From NCBI GenBank assembly GCA_029204225.1, contig CM055113.1, positions 20,665,798 through 20,729,797 of the forward strand: 64,000 bases of DNA. The letters run 5' to 3'. Below, in pieces: positions 1-11,569 of this stretch; position 1 is the stretch's first letter; the number at the start of each line of letters is the position of its first letter. The notes under the pieces were generated by a model. The model saw only the letters and a program-made list of their open reading frames with translations. It was not told the origin of the DNA and ran no database searches. Made by a program: the position numbers and the translations under genes. Source of the DNA: Diphasiastrum complanatum. Lineage: Eukaryota > Streptophyta > Lycopodiopsida > Lycopodiales > Lycopodiaceae.

Positions 1-600
1 CGGAGACTAGGGTCGGTCACACACTTGAAATGTAACCTTCTCAGATTTATCAATAAAGTGGGATTTTTCTCAAACTGACTAGCGATATGCCGTCGGGACC
101 ATTCGGTCCGTGGCGCCAGCGGTATGCTGTCGGGACTATTTGGTCCAGGAACTGGTTGTCTCCATATCTGTATCCGAGAAGCAATCCCACAATATTACTT
201 CTACACCCCATCACTCTACCCCCATTTATGCTCCAGAGATACTTTATTTAGAACACAACACTTGGGGGGATATATCTATTTTGAAGCATACGAGTTCATA
301 ATTGACAGATTCTAGTATCTAACCTACGCCATTTTCACGAACTATACAAGAGTCATCCAACCAATCCTACCATTCAAACAAGCAGTACAGTCACTTGCAT
401 CAGTTGGTAGTACCAATAGACCATTAGAACAAGACCTATGAGTAGAAGCAAGGAATGAGGGTAGGGTCAAAGGCTCCTCCTACATAGAGGGGTGGATGGT
501 CTAGAGAACAGGCTAGAGAAAAGTGGACTAAGGAGCACAAGGGGGGTTGAGATAGACCAATCCTGTGTACACATAATATTTGAGGATACCGGTCACCTAA
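1..600. other. No gene seen; short 37-bp tandem pair
   Basis: No coding region here shows family features. Near 81-155 a unit of about 37 bp occurs twice (start AGCGATATGC, then AGCGGTATGC), each containing a GGACC/GGTCC inverted pair. The remainder looks like decayed repeat sequence. Confidence 0.4.
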
Positions 601-1890
601 GAGTGGAATGTGTGAAAAATCTAGCAAATTCACACGTGTGGGGATCCACAAGAATTGTGTGAATGATCTTTACCATGCTTTGTGGTGGCACACAGATCAC
701 CTGTAGAGCAATCCTGCAATCTACCAACAGATCTGAGGCTAGAGCACAATCTAGAATGCTACAGATCAAAGCAAAACTAATTCCTCACAAATAGAGAGAA
801 TACATAACCAAAATAATGTATGAAGAATTCCTTCTACTCGAGTTAGAGAGAGAATATCAAAACAAGCAAAATAGCATGAGATCCAGTTTTGACATTATGA
901 CATTACCAAAGCTTGATTCATCATTAGATATGAATGAGAATGATATGTACATATATGGGAGAGCCAAAATTCGTGGTAGTCCTTGCATTCAATGCATTCC
1001 CTACACCTAATCAAGTGTAAACTATTACCATATTGACACCTAATAGCTTGCATGCTAAAATTGCACCTAACTTCGGCCAGTGTGCCTCCTCCATGCTTGC
1101 AAAGTCCACATGCATGAAGTTGGCTGTAACAAAATCTGAAAAATTCGAGGCCTCCAAGCCTCATAATGACCACAAAGATCATATAGATCAAGATTATACT
1201 TTGAGCAATATTCAAGATTAAGCACACTAGCTTCATTAGTCCAAACTCTATGAACTCTATCCAAAATGGATCTAATCTTGAAACCATACTCTAACTTAAT
1301 CAAATTGAGGCTAAATACTTTCTTAAGGATGCAAGTGTTCTCATTGGATGTTTCACTTACTCTCAAAACATGAAAAAACTCCTTTTGTCAAACTATGAGT
1401 ACTAAACTCATACTTGATCTTACTTGATTTAAGAGCATACAAATGATGATACAATATCTTGCTTTCTAGATGTTTTGGAAACATAATCAAGTCACCAATG
1501 ACAAAAATTAATTCCAAACTAAAGACTTCATTCAGAACTAGAATAGTCTTAATTGATCTTTGAGATAAGCAAATCTCGACTAAGCAAGATACATCATCAA
1601 TCAAAGAAAGAGAACCATAGATGAGTAGAATACAATGAATACCACCTTCACTTATTCTTTCTTTTCCATGAAATAAGATCAACAAGGACTCGGCCTTGTA
1701 CAATGATGAAGATCTTCTTGGACATGCATGTTGAGTATACTCCTCCTCAAACCTCAACCTCATCACAACTTGATTACTCACCATAGTAATGACTTGCGAT
1801 GCACTTAGAGACAATATGCTCTCAACCTCTTCCAAGATAAAAATAGATCTTCAAAATCAAGAAAATCTCCTTGCTCAAACACCTTCGAGA
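601..1890. other. Unidentified repeat-like stretch, no supported gene
   Basis: The stretch opens with a TTCACACGTGTGG block followed by GATCCACAAGA. A similar block (TTCACACATGTGG, then TGTCCACAAGAG) lies near 57,305, so both probably derive from one repeat family. A 160-codon minus-strand frame (1353-1835) has no recognisable domain and directly follows a decayed Copia gag fragment on the same strand. It could be unrecognised element sequence or chance. Confidence 0.3.
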
Positions 1891-2211
1891 TAGACTGGTG
1901 GATAGGCATCCAACCATGATCCATAGACTAGGATCTTGCCTGTTGTCGTAGGCATTTCTTCTATGCCATCCACCCAGGGGAATAGTCCTTTGCCCTTGAG
2001 TATCAGTGATGTCTTAACTTTCTAGGTTAGAAAGTTAGATCCTGAAGAATCACGTATTGTGCAGATCTTGCTCTACATGTTGCTGATTGAAGTCATCGCT
2101 TGTTGGAGTCTGTTCCATTGTTGATGGTTGTTTGTTTGAATGCTTGGCCTCCTGGATCTACTAGCTTCTTGGCTATGTCAGAATATGACAGAATGATTGG
2201 CTCTGATACCA
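1891..2211 (-). pseudogene. Copia gag N-terminal scrap with tRNA primer site
   Basis: Reading the minus strand, GGTATCAGAGCC (2211 to 2200) is a plant initiator-Met tRNA primer binding site. About 90 bases on, an ATG opens a decayed gag. The typical N-terminal gag pattern is visible: a GSNFLT-x-KVK stretch followed by SLILKGKGLFPWVDG, as in UBN2/DUF4219-type gags. The conserved Trp before KVK is replaced by a TAG stop, which fits a TGG-to-TAG change. The frame breaks again near 1900. With the adjoining LTR this is the 5' end of a minus-strand Copia element whose pol is missing. Confidence 0.55.
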
Positions 2212-2221
2212 CCATCTGATT

Positions 2222-3270
2222 TGTAATTACCTATTAAGATCTAAAATTAATCTGTGAAATCTGTAAAATCAAAGCTTTCACGAAGGAACCACAACTCTCT
2301 TGCCCTCGGATGGAGTTCAGATGCGATCGCTAGACACTGCCAGCCGAATCACTCCTATAGCCCTCCAAAGTGTAGTCAGGCACTGTTGATCTACGTTTAT
2401 AAAATTAATGCAGCATTCAACATAGTTTCAACCAAGGTGAGGAATTCAAATGAACAAGGAAGCTTAGACACACGAATAAACAGTAGACGGATTTGCATTT
2501 GAGATCAGATACAGCAAGAAAATCATGTATATTGATCTTTCTCTGATTTTTTCAAGCATTGCATGCAAATCCACGTAGTGCGTTGGCGTGGGAGAAACAC
2601 AGTTCTCTCACGAGCAATCGTCTCGCTTTACTAGCGGACAGTTGGATCTACAGATCCTAGACAGAATTATCTTCGCATGCAGGCGGGCATGTATTCAGTA
2701 TTTTCGTCTTGATTGCTTACTTGCATCAGACTACTACCTTAAACTGAATGTGTACTCTGTTGATCTATATGTCAAGTATCATCCAGTAAGTATAGTCGCT
2801 CTATGTAAATCTAAGATTAGAGTGATTAAGCATCTACAACTAATCAGGGAAATACAAGAGTGGCAGATTAGCCACGACCTAAAATGTATTTGCTGACGTC
2901 ATGCCATCATATCAGATATTTGTACTTCTTGGTACTTGCATGATCTCGCTGGTACTCTCTAGAGCGTGGAGGGCAAGAGAAGGTTTCGTTTTGGTCGTTT
3001 GCCTTCTCTTGTACCAGATCGCAAAAGATTTTTATTTGTGAATCTTTCATGTTAGTGAACCGTTCGTCTTCTTCTGCTTCAAATTTCGAGTTCGCGAACC
3101 GTTTGTCTTCATTTCCTTTGACTTTCGAGTTCGCAAACCGTTCGTCTTCATTTCCTTTGACTTTCGTGTTCGTGAACCGTTTCGTGCTTCGTGTCTCCTG
3201 ACTTTCGTGTTTGCGAACATCTTCGTCAGGCTGAGGGCTGAAAGCTAGCAAGGCTTTGTAGTTAGAAACA
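2222..3270 (-). repeat. Copia LTR (5' LTR of a minus-strand element)
   Basis: On the minus strand it starts TGTTTCTAACTACAAAGCC and ends ATTACA, followed after about 10 nt by the primer site. The LTR at 50,997-51,932 begins and ends the same way and shares much of its interior. This copy is about 110 bp longer because of a 42-bp minisatellite (about 3046-3178). Both LTRs carry a related open frame with YKALLAFSP, DEDVR and ETR. Boundaries are set by comparing the two copies. Confidence 0.65.
3046..3178 (-). repeat. 42-bp minisatellite inside the LTR
   Basis: About three copies of a 42-bp unit run here. On the minus strand each encodes 14 residues resembling VKGNEDERFANSK. The related LTR at 51 kb has roughly one copy (VNGDEDERFSN). 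Expansion by whole codons explains most of the length difference between the two LTRs. Confidence 0.65.
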
Positions 3271-3299
3271 TTTCGTTTCTTCAGAAAATTCAATTTTAA

Positions 3300-4158
3300 C
3301 TAGGAGTACCCTACTCCAAAATTTAAAATAACATATAGTAAAAACTGCTAGCGAATTCATTGTGGGTTCTTCTATCAATTTCAAATTCATTGCGGGTCCT
3401 TCTATCAATTTCAAATTATTAATTACCGAAAAATATTTTAGCTTTAGTAAAAACATTGTGACTAACTCTGATTGATAAATTCAGTATAGTCATTTCACTA
3501 ATCTAAACTCATTCCATAGATAACAAAAAAATAACTGAAATTTCAATTTTTCAAAAATCTCAAATTTTGGTTCATTTTACGTAATTCAAAATTTTTTGAC
3601 GAAAATACTGTTAGTACTAAAGGCAATCAAAATTGAAAAAATTGAATTATGGTTTGATTCATAATGTCACTAAAGCAATGCCCAACTGGCATGCAAAGCA
3701 CACTACATCAGTCACAGAACGTCATTTACAAAATTTGTCATCCAATATCACTGATTTGTGGCCCAACTATCACAGCACATGTGTATGACCACTCAAATCG
3801 ACTGTAAATCTCTCATGCATGTCAGAATCACATTGAGAATCAACATGCAATCAATCCATGCAAGACCAGCATGCGATCAAAACAATTACGAATTTTATAA
3901 ATTTTGCTCACAAAACTGCCAAAATTTCAAACGGCCATAACTTTGGCTACAATGCACAAAATTAGGCATTGTAAAGCACAGTTTAGAGGGAGACCAAGTG
4001 ACCAAGATGCTTGCCACATCAGCCTGCCACCTAGGCTTCACATGTGTGAGAACAACACATCAAAAATTCTGTAGTAGAGCACACTTTTTCTAGGCCATAT
4101 GATCTAAAATCATGCAAACACCTCCCCAAGCTCAAAAGTGATGCTACCAATAGTCTTA
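3300..4158. other. AT-rich intergenic stretch, nothing recognised
   Basis: AT-rich sequence without a coding region, RNA gene or clear repeat boundary. Two short direct repeats (GCGGGTCCTTCTATCAATTTC-like) occur near 3360-3415. Confidence 0.4.
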
Positions 4159-5000
4159 CACTACAACATTTTAAATGTTTACAGACCCTATTACCGAGGC
4201 TTTTATGAAGAAATTTTTTTTGAAAAAGATGACAGACCTCAGTATACACCATGGAGTATGCCTCAGAAGGAGATCCTCGATAATTACCTCGGTAATTGAG
4301 GCTTCTTCATCTCCTTTTTGCTTTGTTTACAGCACATATAAACCGAGGGACATCGGTATTTTCCTCCCAAAAAGCTATTAGTGACATGTCTTTTCCGAGG
4401 GATATACCAAGGAATATCCCTTGGTATATTCTTTTCAAAATGGCACCCTATTCAAAAGATTATTCCAGGGGGTGAAAAATTGAAAAAAAAAACTCTAGGG
4501 TAGAATTATTGGCTCCATTCTGCCCTAAAGATGTACTTTATTCGACCTTAAAAGTCTTTTGCACCACTTCTTATGAATTTGGTAAGCAAAATCATTTGTT
4601 CATAATTGTTAATGAACAAATTTTCAAATATTTGAGCTACATTTTACGCACTTAAAAACTGATGAAGGAGACTTGATTTAAACCAATATATATTCAGACA
4701 TAAATATTACAAGCACAGAGATATGTTAAAAATTGGATTATTGAAACTGGATATGTTACCTAAGTAGATCCAGCTGAGTCGTCCTCGTCTTGGCCATTGA
4801 CGTCGCGATCGGACTCATGTGACTGCGATGCATGATATTGAATACCTGCATCCAATGAAGATGAGTCAGTTATTTGAGAAATATGTTGAGAGTGAAAGTA
4901 AAGCCACATGAATGTAGTGAAGTTAAAATATATCCTGAAGCCATATATACTTGAGAATATCCATCCAAATCAAGGCACAAGGAAGATTGAAAGTTTGCAA
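4159..5000. mobile_element. CACTA element terminal region, copy 1
   Basis: It starts CACTACAACATTTTAAATG, a CACTA-type terminus, and runs into repeats of ACCGAGG / CTCGGTA / CCTTGGTATA, typical CACTA subterminal repeats. Near 4760-4850 the minus strand encodes an acidic C-terminal tail (SHESDRDVNGQDEDD) followed by a stop, probably the last exon of an element gene. About 840 bp is homologous to 53,259-54,100, starting at the same CACTA base. The opposite terminus was not found. Confidence 0.7.
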
Positions 5001-5795
5001 AAAAAAGCATTTCACGAAATGTTGTAAAAATTTCCAGCATGATCTTCTTTTGGATTGGGAGAAATCCATCCCCCAAAAACCACAAAAATAAGCTATTTGT
5101 TGGTCTTTTGTTACCTTCTACAAGCCCAATTCATGGAATTCTTTGGCTATAACTTCATGGAAAGCATAAAAAGACTTTGGTTCACCTCTTTACAAGATCT
5201 ACATGGTGTTATACAACCATCTACTATCCAACTTTATGAAAAAAAAAACAAGCAAAAATGATGAATTTTGGCTATTTTCTGGTTTTTCCTTCACTACAAA
5301 GTCGAAATTCATGACATTCTATTCTGTCTCTAGCACATGAAAACCAATTTACAGAATTACAGCCATCTAATTGATCCGATCTTGCTGGATTTGGGTTCTT
5401 ACTATCAATTTTGAGTCAAAAACAATAAAAAACCAAGCAATTTTGACCAAAACATAGCCTAGAACTGTAAATCATGGAAATATCCAGCATGCATCATTAA
5501 TTTCATCATTAATGATCCCTAAAATGAAAGTACACTTGATGAAAAATTCAGATCTACATAATATTTGAGCTACACAAAAAGACTCCAAAAAAACATCACA
5601 AATTTCCAAAACAATTCTCCATAAAACCCCAAAAAATTCTCAAGATTAATGGATCTAATTAGCAACATGCAAATTGAAACCAGGATAATACACCCACTTG
5701 CCATCTTGCTATGCACCTGAAAGAGAATTCCCATTGATCCACATCGAAATCTCAACGAAAAATAGCACTTTTTCAAGTTCTCCCATCTTCGTAAG
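5001..5795. other. No gene seen
   Basis: AT-rich sequence next to a minus-strand primer site. It may be untranslated leader of that LTR element. The minus-strand frame at 5570-5905 spans the LTR end and has no domain. Confidence 0.35.
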
Positions 5796-6161
5796 CCTTG
5801 CTCTGATACCACTATAAGGGAAAGCTCTTCAAGATCCTGCTTACAAGACAAACACAATGGAAAACACAGTATGGAAAAACCACCCAACCAAGTAGAAGCA
5901 ACCAATCAAACTCTAGAAACTTCACCCCCAAGCCAAGGAATAGAAAGCATGAAAGCAAAGTGAGAGCCTGGCAATGAATCAACCATAAGGTGTGGTAGTA
6001 GGGCGAGTTTGGCCTCCTTATATAGAGCCTAGAACCACGTGTGCACTTAGTTATGCAAGGTCCCAACTCCCCTATACATAGATTCATTTAGAATAGAATC
6101 TCCATGCATGGATCCTCTATTTATATAATTGCTATTGATAACTCTACACATGCACATACAA
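5796..6161 (-). repeat. Short LTR (about 350 bp) with primer binding site
   Basis: On the minus strand, TGGTATCAGAGC (5811 to 5800) is a tRNA-iMet primer site. The about 350 bp before it read as an LTR: a CACGTG (6036-6041), then TATATAAGG (6025 to 6017), then a plausible transcribed region ending at the primer site. No gag or pol follows, so it may be a TRIM/LARD-type nonautonomous element or a truncated Copia. The outer edge is approximate. Confidence 0.5.
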
Positions 6162-7330
6162 TCCCAAAGCTTGCAAACAAGGTTTGGATACTAGTAAAGG
6201 CTCCATCAACTGCAAACATTATTGGCTTGCAAACAAGGTTTGGATACTAGTAAAGGCTCCATCAACTGCAAACATTATTGGCTGTAAATGGGTTTATAAA
6301 ATAAAATATGGGCTTGAAGGACACGTGGAATGTTACAAAGCAAGGATGACATCATCATGGTGAGCAACTCATTAGGTTTAATCAATGAGTGTAAATTTTG
6401 TTTGCAAGCTGATTTTGAAATGAAGGATTTAGGAGAGTTACGTTTTTTTCCTTGGCATCGAAGTATTACGAAATAGAAAGAAAAGATGGTTGAAGTTTTC
6501 ACAAGAAGCCTACGTTAAAAACTTGATTAAGAGATTTGGAATGAGTGAATCAGGGGTATCATCGACACCCATGGAATCATGTTTATATTTAGATATCAGT
6601 ATTAGTCCGCAAAGTGAAAAGGAACGAACAGTAATGGCATCCAAGCCTTACAGAAGTTTGGTTGGTTCTTTGATGTATGCTGCAATTTGCACCAGGGCAG
6701 ACATATTCAAGGCAGTGGGAAACCTAAGTCAATTCTTAAATGATCCAGGAGTTGTACATTGGGATGCAGCAAAGCGAGTCTTGAAGTGTTTACAGGGAAC
6801 TGTTACATATGGAATAGTGTATTCAGGGACAGAGGCAAGGATAGCTGGTTATATTGACTCAGATTGGGGAGGAAATGTAGATGACAGGACATCTACATCA
6901 GGATATGTTTTCATCATGGCCAATGTAGCAATTAGCTAGGCGAGCACTAAACAGAGATCTGTTGCTTTGTCTACCACTGAAGCTGAGTATATGGCTTTAT
7001 GTCATGCTTCAAAGAAATACATGTGGATTAAGAATTTTAGCAATGAATTAGGAGTAAAAATAAAATATTTTAGTTTACAAAGTGATAATCAGGGTTGCAT
7101 TTTCTTTTGTAGAAACAGATGTTTTCATAAAAGGAGTAAGCATATAAGTTTGTAGTACCATTATGTTAGAAATATGGTATAGTCTGAAGAGATTAGTCTC
7201 AGTTATTGTGCTACTAAAGACATGTTATCAGATCTTATGACCAAGAATTTGGGTAAAGAAAAAATCTATCATTTTTGAGGTCTTATGGGAATTAAAGAAG
7301 ATTTTGTAGATGGAGTTTGAATTGTGGGAG
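6158..7330 (+). pseudogene. Copia reverse transcriptase/RNase H pseudogene
   Basis: Remnant of Copia pol. The RT start is recognisable (VWILVKAPS, GCKWVYKIK, CYKARM). At about 6345 it jumps to DDIIMVSNS, the block that normally begins at YVDD, so the RT core between KAR and YVDD is deleted. The rest is fairly complete: an LGIEV block, YRSLVGSLMYAA, the RNase H IDSDWGG, STTEAEY, then RSKHI and KNLGKE near the end. Stops at about 6937 and 7155, several later ones, and a small frameshift near 6450 rule out function. The family differs from Copia-1 and Copia-2. Confidence 0.85.
6170..6281 (+). repeat. Perfect 56-bp tandem duplication in RT remnant
   Basis: Two identical 56-bp units (each starting CTTGCAAACAAGG) abut. 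The second runs straight into the Copia RT motif IIGCKWVYKIK. Perfect identity indicates a recent duplication inside an already dead gene. Confidence 0.85.
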
Positions 7331-7334
7331 AAAT

Positions 7335-7700
7335 TGTTAGTTGCAATTCAACTGTCAAACAGTTAGTAATTACATGTCACATTGATCTGAAGGGTTATGG
7401 CGGGTTTTAAAAGAAAGGCACGACGTAAGTTAGAATAAGTTTTTTGGTTTACACGTCACTGATGTTGACATAAAACCTTTTTCTGAGTTCGTAGCAGGAT
7501 AAATGAAGGAAGTGTACGCTCTGTTCTGTATCTTCCATTTTTGGCTTAGATGAATGGATACATGTTTCATCCAACTTTTTCATATGATTGTTGTTCGTAC
7601 TGTTTTTTGCAATGCCATTGTTCACGCTATACATATTAGCTTCAATTAAGCATTAAAGTTTCATCATCTTCTTTCTCTCCTTGGAATACAAGAGAAAGGC
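7335..7700 (+). repeat. Partial 3' LTR of the degraded Copia
   Basis: Just after the end of the pol remnant a purine tract (GTGGGAGAAA) precedes TGTTAGTTGCAATTCAACTG, a typical Copia LTR start. The downstream limit could not be set and no matching 5' LTR was found. Confidence 0.5.
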
Positions 7701-8640
7701 TTGCAGATATGAACATTTTTAAGGTGCTGGAAAAAAAGATTGACAAGACTTTCATGCATCTCTACTCCATATATTCATGCTCTAGCACTTTCATATATAC
7801 TTGTTCAACCACTGCATCTCCCCCACCAAAATTAGTGGATGGATGTGTAGAATTTGAAATAGATGGATCTTGTTAACAATGAGGACTACATAATGAGCTG
7901 GATATTCTGTCTTGAAGGAAGAGCCAACCACTCCTTGATGCTAAGTGTACCCTCTTAAAACTTGTTCAATGCTCCTCTCAAAGAGCATGAATTTGTACAT
8001 CGCATGGCAACTGGCGATGTTCATTTTCTCAGGCCTTAAGGGATTTAAACATGAGTACATTGTGAGAAGGATTTAACTCTTGTCAAGTTGTGTAGTTAGG
8101 ATTTACTAAGTGAAAATCAAAACTTCTTGTAACCTCCTATAGAGGTGAGGTAGCATTCTACAATATTAGCCTTGTACAATTTTCCCAACTTTCATGCGAT
8201 TGAAAATGAGGACATACAAGAGAAAACAAAAATACTTCATGCGATTGAAAATGAGGACATACAAGAGGAAACAAAAATACCATGCTATCGATGACATACT
8301 AGACGAAACCCACTCTTTATGCAGTTAGTCGAGAGTGAAAACAAACTCATGTTATTGTAGATCAGTACTCATGTGCAGTATGTGCAGTATTTTCTCTAGG
8401 GATCCGTTTAAACACATTTTCAATTCAATTGCGAACCAACTCTTCCTCTTGCAACGTCCTCCATAAAAGATACAGCAACCTCCATCGTTGACCTTAAGCT
8501 AAAGTGCATTCATGCAGAGAAAAGAGAAACAGACTTTCCTTTGATTATTGCTCGAGTAGAAAAAGGAAAACGAACACTAAGTGACGAGTATCAAGTGTAT
8601 CCATTGCAATATGCAGCTAATCCACATGATAAAAAACGCG
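7701..8640. other. Intergenic; 45-bp tandem pair at 8191-8280
   Basis: No coding region is supported. A 45-bp unit beginning TTCATGCGATTGAAAATG occurs twice in tandem (8191 and 8236) with a single A/G difference near its end. This stretch is the 3' flank of the DREB gene. Confidence 0.45.
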
Positions 8641-8685
8641 ATGCAATTGTGAATGCAATCTCAATCTTCCTGGATGCTAATGTAG

Positions 8686-9441
8686 CTAGTCATTAGATTC
8701 AAAATCTTGCTGTGAATGTTCAGACAAGCTGGGATTGGAACGTAGCTCTTGTGCTGTTGATTCAGGCGTTTCTCTCGATTGATGCATAGTCTCGAGAGCC
8801 AGCAACGGAGCTGGGCTATCTAGACATAAACTTGGTGGTTTATCCAATGTCGACCATAGATCCAGGGACACGTATTCCGATTTCTCATCGCTAGGTAGAT
8901 ACCAGCGTTCACGCTCCGGCGACCACATCAACTCGCGGTCGATAGTTTCTGATTCAGGCGGAAGCAATGCTTCGCAAGCTTGCAATTCTGATTGAAGTTG
9001 CGAGGATGAGATTGATGCCTGATCTAATATCATCTTCACACTTGCTGCTTCTGGTAGAGGTATAGGCAAGCTTTGGAGCTGTGCCTTGTTCTCACTGAAA
9101 CCTCTTAAGTCCGTGTCTGATTCTGATGGACCAACCATGCCGCTAATTTGAGGGCAAATGGGTGCATCCGAAAAGCAAGTATCAGAAGGTTTTTGCTTTT
9201 GATCTGAACTTGACTCGCCTGGGTAATTTAACACAGCCGAAGAACCGTATATAACTTTTGCTGCTTCATCGTAAGCAATGGCTGCCTCCTCAGCGGTGTT
9301 GTAGGTGCCAAGCCATAGACGAGAAGCTTTAGTGTTGCCTGGATTAGGCTGTCTGATCTCCGCCACCCATTTTCCCCACGAACGCTGCCTCACTCCGCGA
9401 TACCTGCACTTCGCATCATCTGGCCCGCCTTTCCCTTCCAT
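8686..9441 (-). CDS. DREB2-like AP2/ERF transcription factor
   Basis: Encodes at least 251 residues with one AP2 DNA-binding domain at about 13-75: [32 protein letters not shown] and LNYP are all present. Position 14 of the domain is Val, as in DREB proteins that bind the DRE/CRT element. Position 19 is Gln, where DREBs usually have Glu. The C-terminal half is acidic and Ser/Pro-rich, as expected of an activation region. The first ATG lies only about 12 residues before the domain. In-frame codons upstream encode RKRPAKKGC, the basic stretch usual before CMEGKGGP in DREB2 proteins, so the true N-terminus probably comes from an upstream exon. Expected role: nuclear regulator of drought, heat or salt responses. 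No close functional gene neighbours. Confidence 0.88.
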   Translation of the reverse strand: MEGKGGPDDAKCRYRGVRQRSWGKWVAEIRQPNPGNTKASRLWLGTYNTAEEAAIAYDEAAKVIYGSSAVLNYPGESSSDQKQKPSDTCFSDAPICPQISGMVGPSESDTDLRGFSENKAQLQSLPIPLPEAASVKMILDQASISSSQLQSELQACEALLPPESETIDRELMWSPERERWYLPSDEKSEYVSLDLWSTLDKPPSLCLDSPAPLLALETMHQSRETPESTAQELRSNPSLSEHSQQDFESND

Positions 9442-9498
9442 ACAGCCCTTCTTGGCAGGTCTCTTCCTGCTTACTTTGCCGCCCGAGAGCTCCCCTCA
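9442..9498 (-). other. 5' coding extension of the DREB gene and probable splice acceptor
   Basis: Upstream of the first ATG the frame stays open for 18 codons back to a TGA (9498-9496) without another ATG. It encodes [12 protein letters not shown], which matches the conserved nuclear-localisation region of DREB2 proteins. A GTAAGCAG/GA context near 9467 offers a 3' splice site. N-terminal introns, sometimes alternatively spliced, are known in DREB2 genes of several plants. The upstream exon was not identified. Confidence 0.5.
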
Positions 9499-10014
9499 GT
9501 ACTCACTCTGTGCTGCTAATCTCTCGTGGTTCTCTGATGCCCAAAATGCGATCGTAACGCTACAGACGACAGGCATCGCCCATGCAATTAAATCAGCTTG
9601 GGAAAATCCGCGATGCCTATCGCAGATTCAGCTCAAACAGCTCTTGCATCATTCTACGCTGCTTTCATAGAGCTGCTGCAATTTTAGATTATCAGCCGGT
9701 CAAAGGAATCGCCCGCCACTGTAAGTCAAACCACAAGCGCCTTGAATGAGCTGCTCCAGCTGCAGGCAATTGCTCTATACCTTTGCTCTGATGCATGAGC
9801 AGCTCCATGTTAAATTACCGACTCTCACCTCCCTTGCATTGCTCACTTGGCGTCAGCACATGCGCAGTGACGCTTCCATTTCTGAGGAGATGGGCATGCC
9901 AGCATAGCGATGAAGCTGACCAGTGAGGCCGCGAAGGGCAAGGGCTGATCAAAGCGATTACCCACGAGTACCCTCAGGAATAGAATGTTTGGAGGTGACG
10001 GTTAGAAGGGCTGG

Positions 10015-10034
10015 GACGTGGGCAAAGCCACGTC
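10015..10034. promoter_or_regulatory. Inverted ACGTG (ABRE-like) pair upstream of DREB gene
   Basis: GACGTGG and CCACGTC form a perfect inverted repeat with a 6-nt spacer, about 570 bp upstream of the DREB ATG. Each arm contains the ACGTG core recognised by bZIP (AREB/ABF) factors. Binding is inferred only. Confidence 0.45.
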
Positions 10035-10139
10035 AATATTTCTAAACGTCCTGTTCCTGAAGCCGCGTCGCTGTCTAGGGTTTTCAGAACCCTAAAACCT
10101 GGTTAACCGCCAAGTGTAGGTTGAGCCGGTTAGGTTACT

Positions 10140-11480
10140 ACAATGCTACTAAAAAGGAAATAACTTTATACCAAGGGGATCTTTGATATAATGCATCTTG
10201 GGTTCCGAGCGGGCTTGAACTTGGGGATCTTTGATATTATGACAAATTTCATGTGAAAATGGGAAGAATGATTCAAATGCTAGCAAAGTGATTGGTTTAT
10301 GACAACAATGTTTGCCTTACTTAGTGTCGTGCATTTAAGTCTTTGCAAAATAAAAGAACAAAAATAGCATTTAAAAGAATTAAAGACCAGAAAAAAAAAT
10401 CACTTTAATGCTCAAACTCACTTAGGAAGGAGACTTCATCTTTTAGCAAATAGTCAGTCTTACGAGTATTGTTGCGCAGCTAAAAACCAACCAAAGAAAT
10501 ATTGCAATTAAAAAAGGTTAAAATCTGAAACTTGACACTTGGTGGCAGGGTGACACTTCAGCTTTGATGAGTATATGATTGAAATACCTTACCACTTCAG
10601 CACAACATTTTGATGAAATCTATAAAAGACAGCTCTTTCTTTTTTTGGAGGCTTGAATGATATCCACATGTGCATGAAGAGAGATAGATAGAGAAAGAAA
10701 AGATTAAATTAATGTAATATTTTTTATACATTTCAAGGTGAGCATTATAAACTTTGTTTTCTCTTTCTTTTGAGAAAGGAAGAGAAGGATGTGTGTGAGA
10801 GACAGAGAGAGAGCAACAAAAATATAGATAGAAGAGTTTGGTAGATTTTAGTGTCTAGATTTTAAGCACTCTTATGTGTAGCATGAACCTTGCGTTTTGT
10901 GGCATTCTACCTAATTGTAAACCTTGTCTGTGAGATATCTACCTATGGCCAGTGCACCATACGTGCCTATGTTTTCAGACCTGTGAAGTATACCATTTGC
11001 TCGTGGCCCTTTGTTAGGGTTTTCTGGCGACCTACAACACTTGTTTACTTGAGTAATCGATTGTCTACCTCATTACGTGGCAAAGGACATAAACAAAGTG
11101 GCAAACATAGTAGAATCAATTGAAGCATTTATGACTAGCACTTCTTTGCTTTCCGGCTACATGCATATATGCACTCACAAATAGGTATGGCTTTATCTAT
11201 TTTCAGTTCCTTTCACCTATTTCATTTTCCGTAATCATTTATTTTCCATATGCACTTCCTGTCAATTGGAGTATGTTTGGTTGCAATTTATGCTAGTTTC
11301 CATACCAGTTAACGAATGGGTTCGTAGTATATTAGTGACTTCATTAATATTGTGAATCATAGTTGACCTAAATATTCATTTGACGTGTTTGAAATGATTG
11401 TAAGAGGTTAGTTGCTATGTAGTACTATATGTCATACATAGTATATTTGCAGTTCTTGTCATAATCTCCACACTGAACTA
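10140..11480. other. AT-rich intergenic stretch
   Basis: No gene recognised. Near 10,680-10,830 there is a purine-rich GA/GAGA stretch. The short open frames have no domains. Confidence 0.4.
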
Positions 11481-11569
11481 AGAGTTCGTATCATGGAATC
11501 GGTGTGTAAGAGTTCATATCATGAAATTTTAGATTTTCTATTTTCCAACAGTGTCAAAATCCCGACACA

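Noticed and set aside
5570-6087. Minus-strand frames of 91-111 codons
   Set aside because: They lie across the LTR, TATA box and primer site of a retroelement and have no domain.
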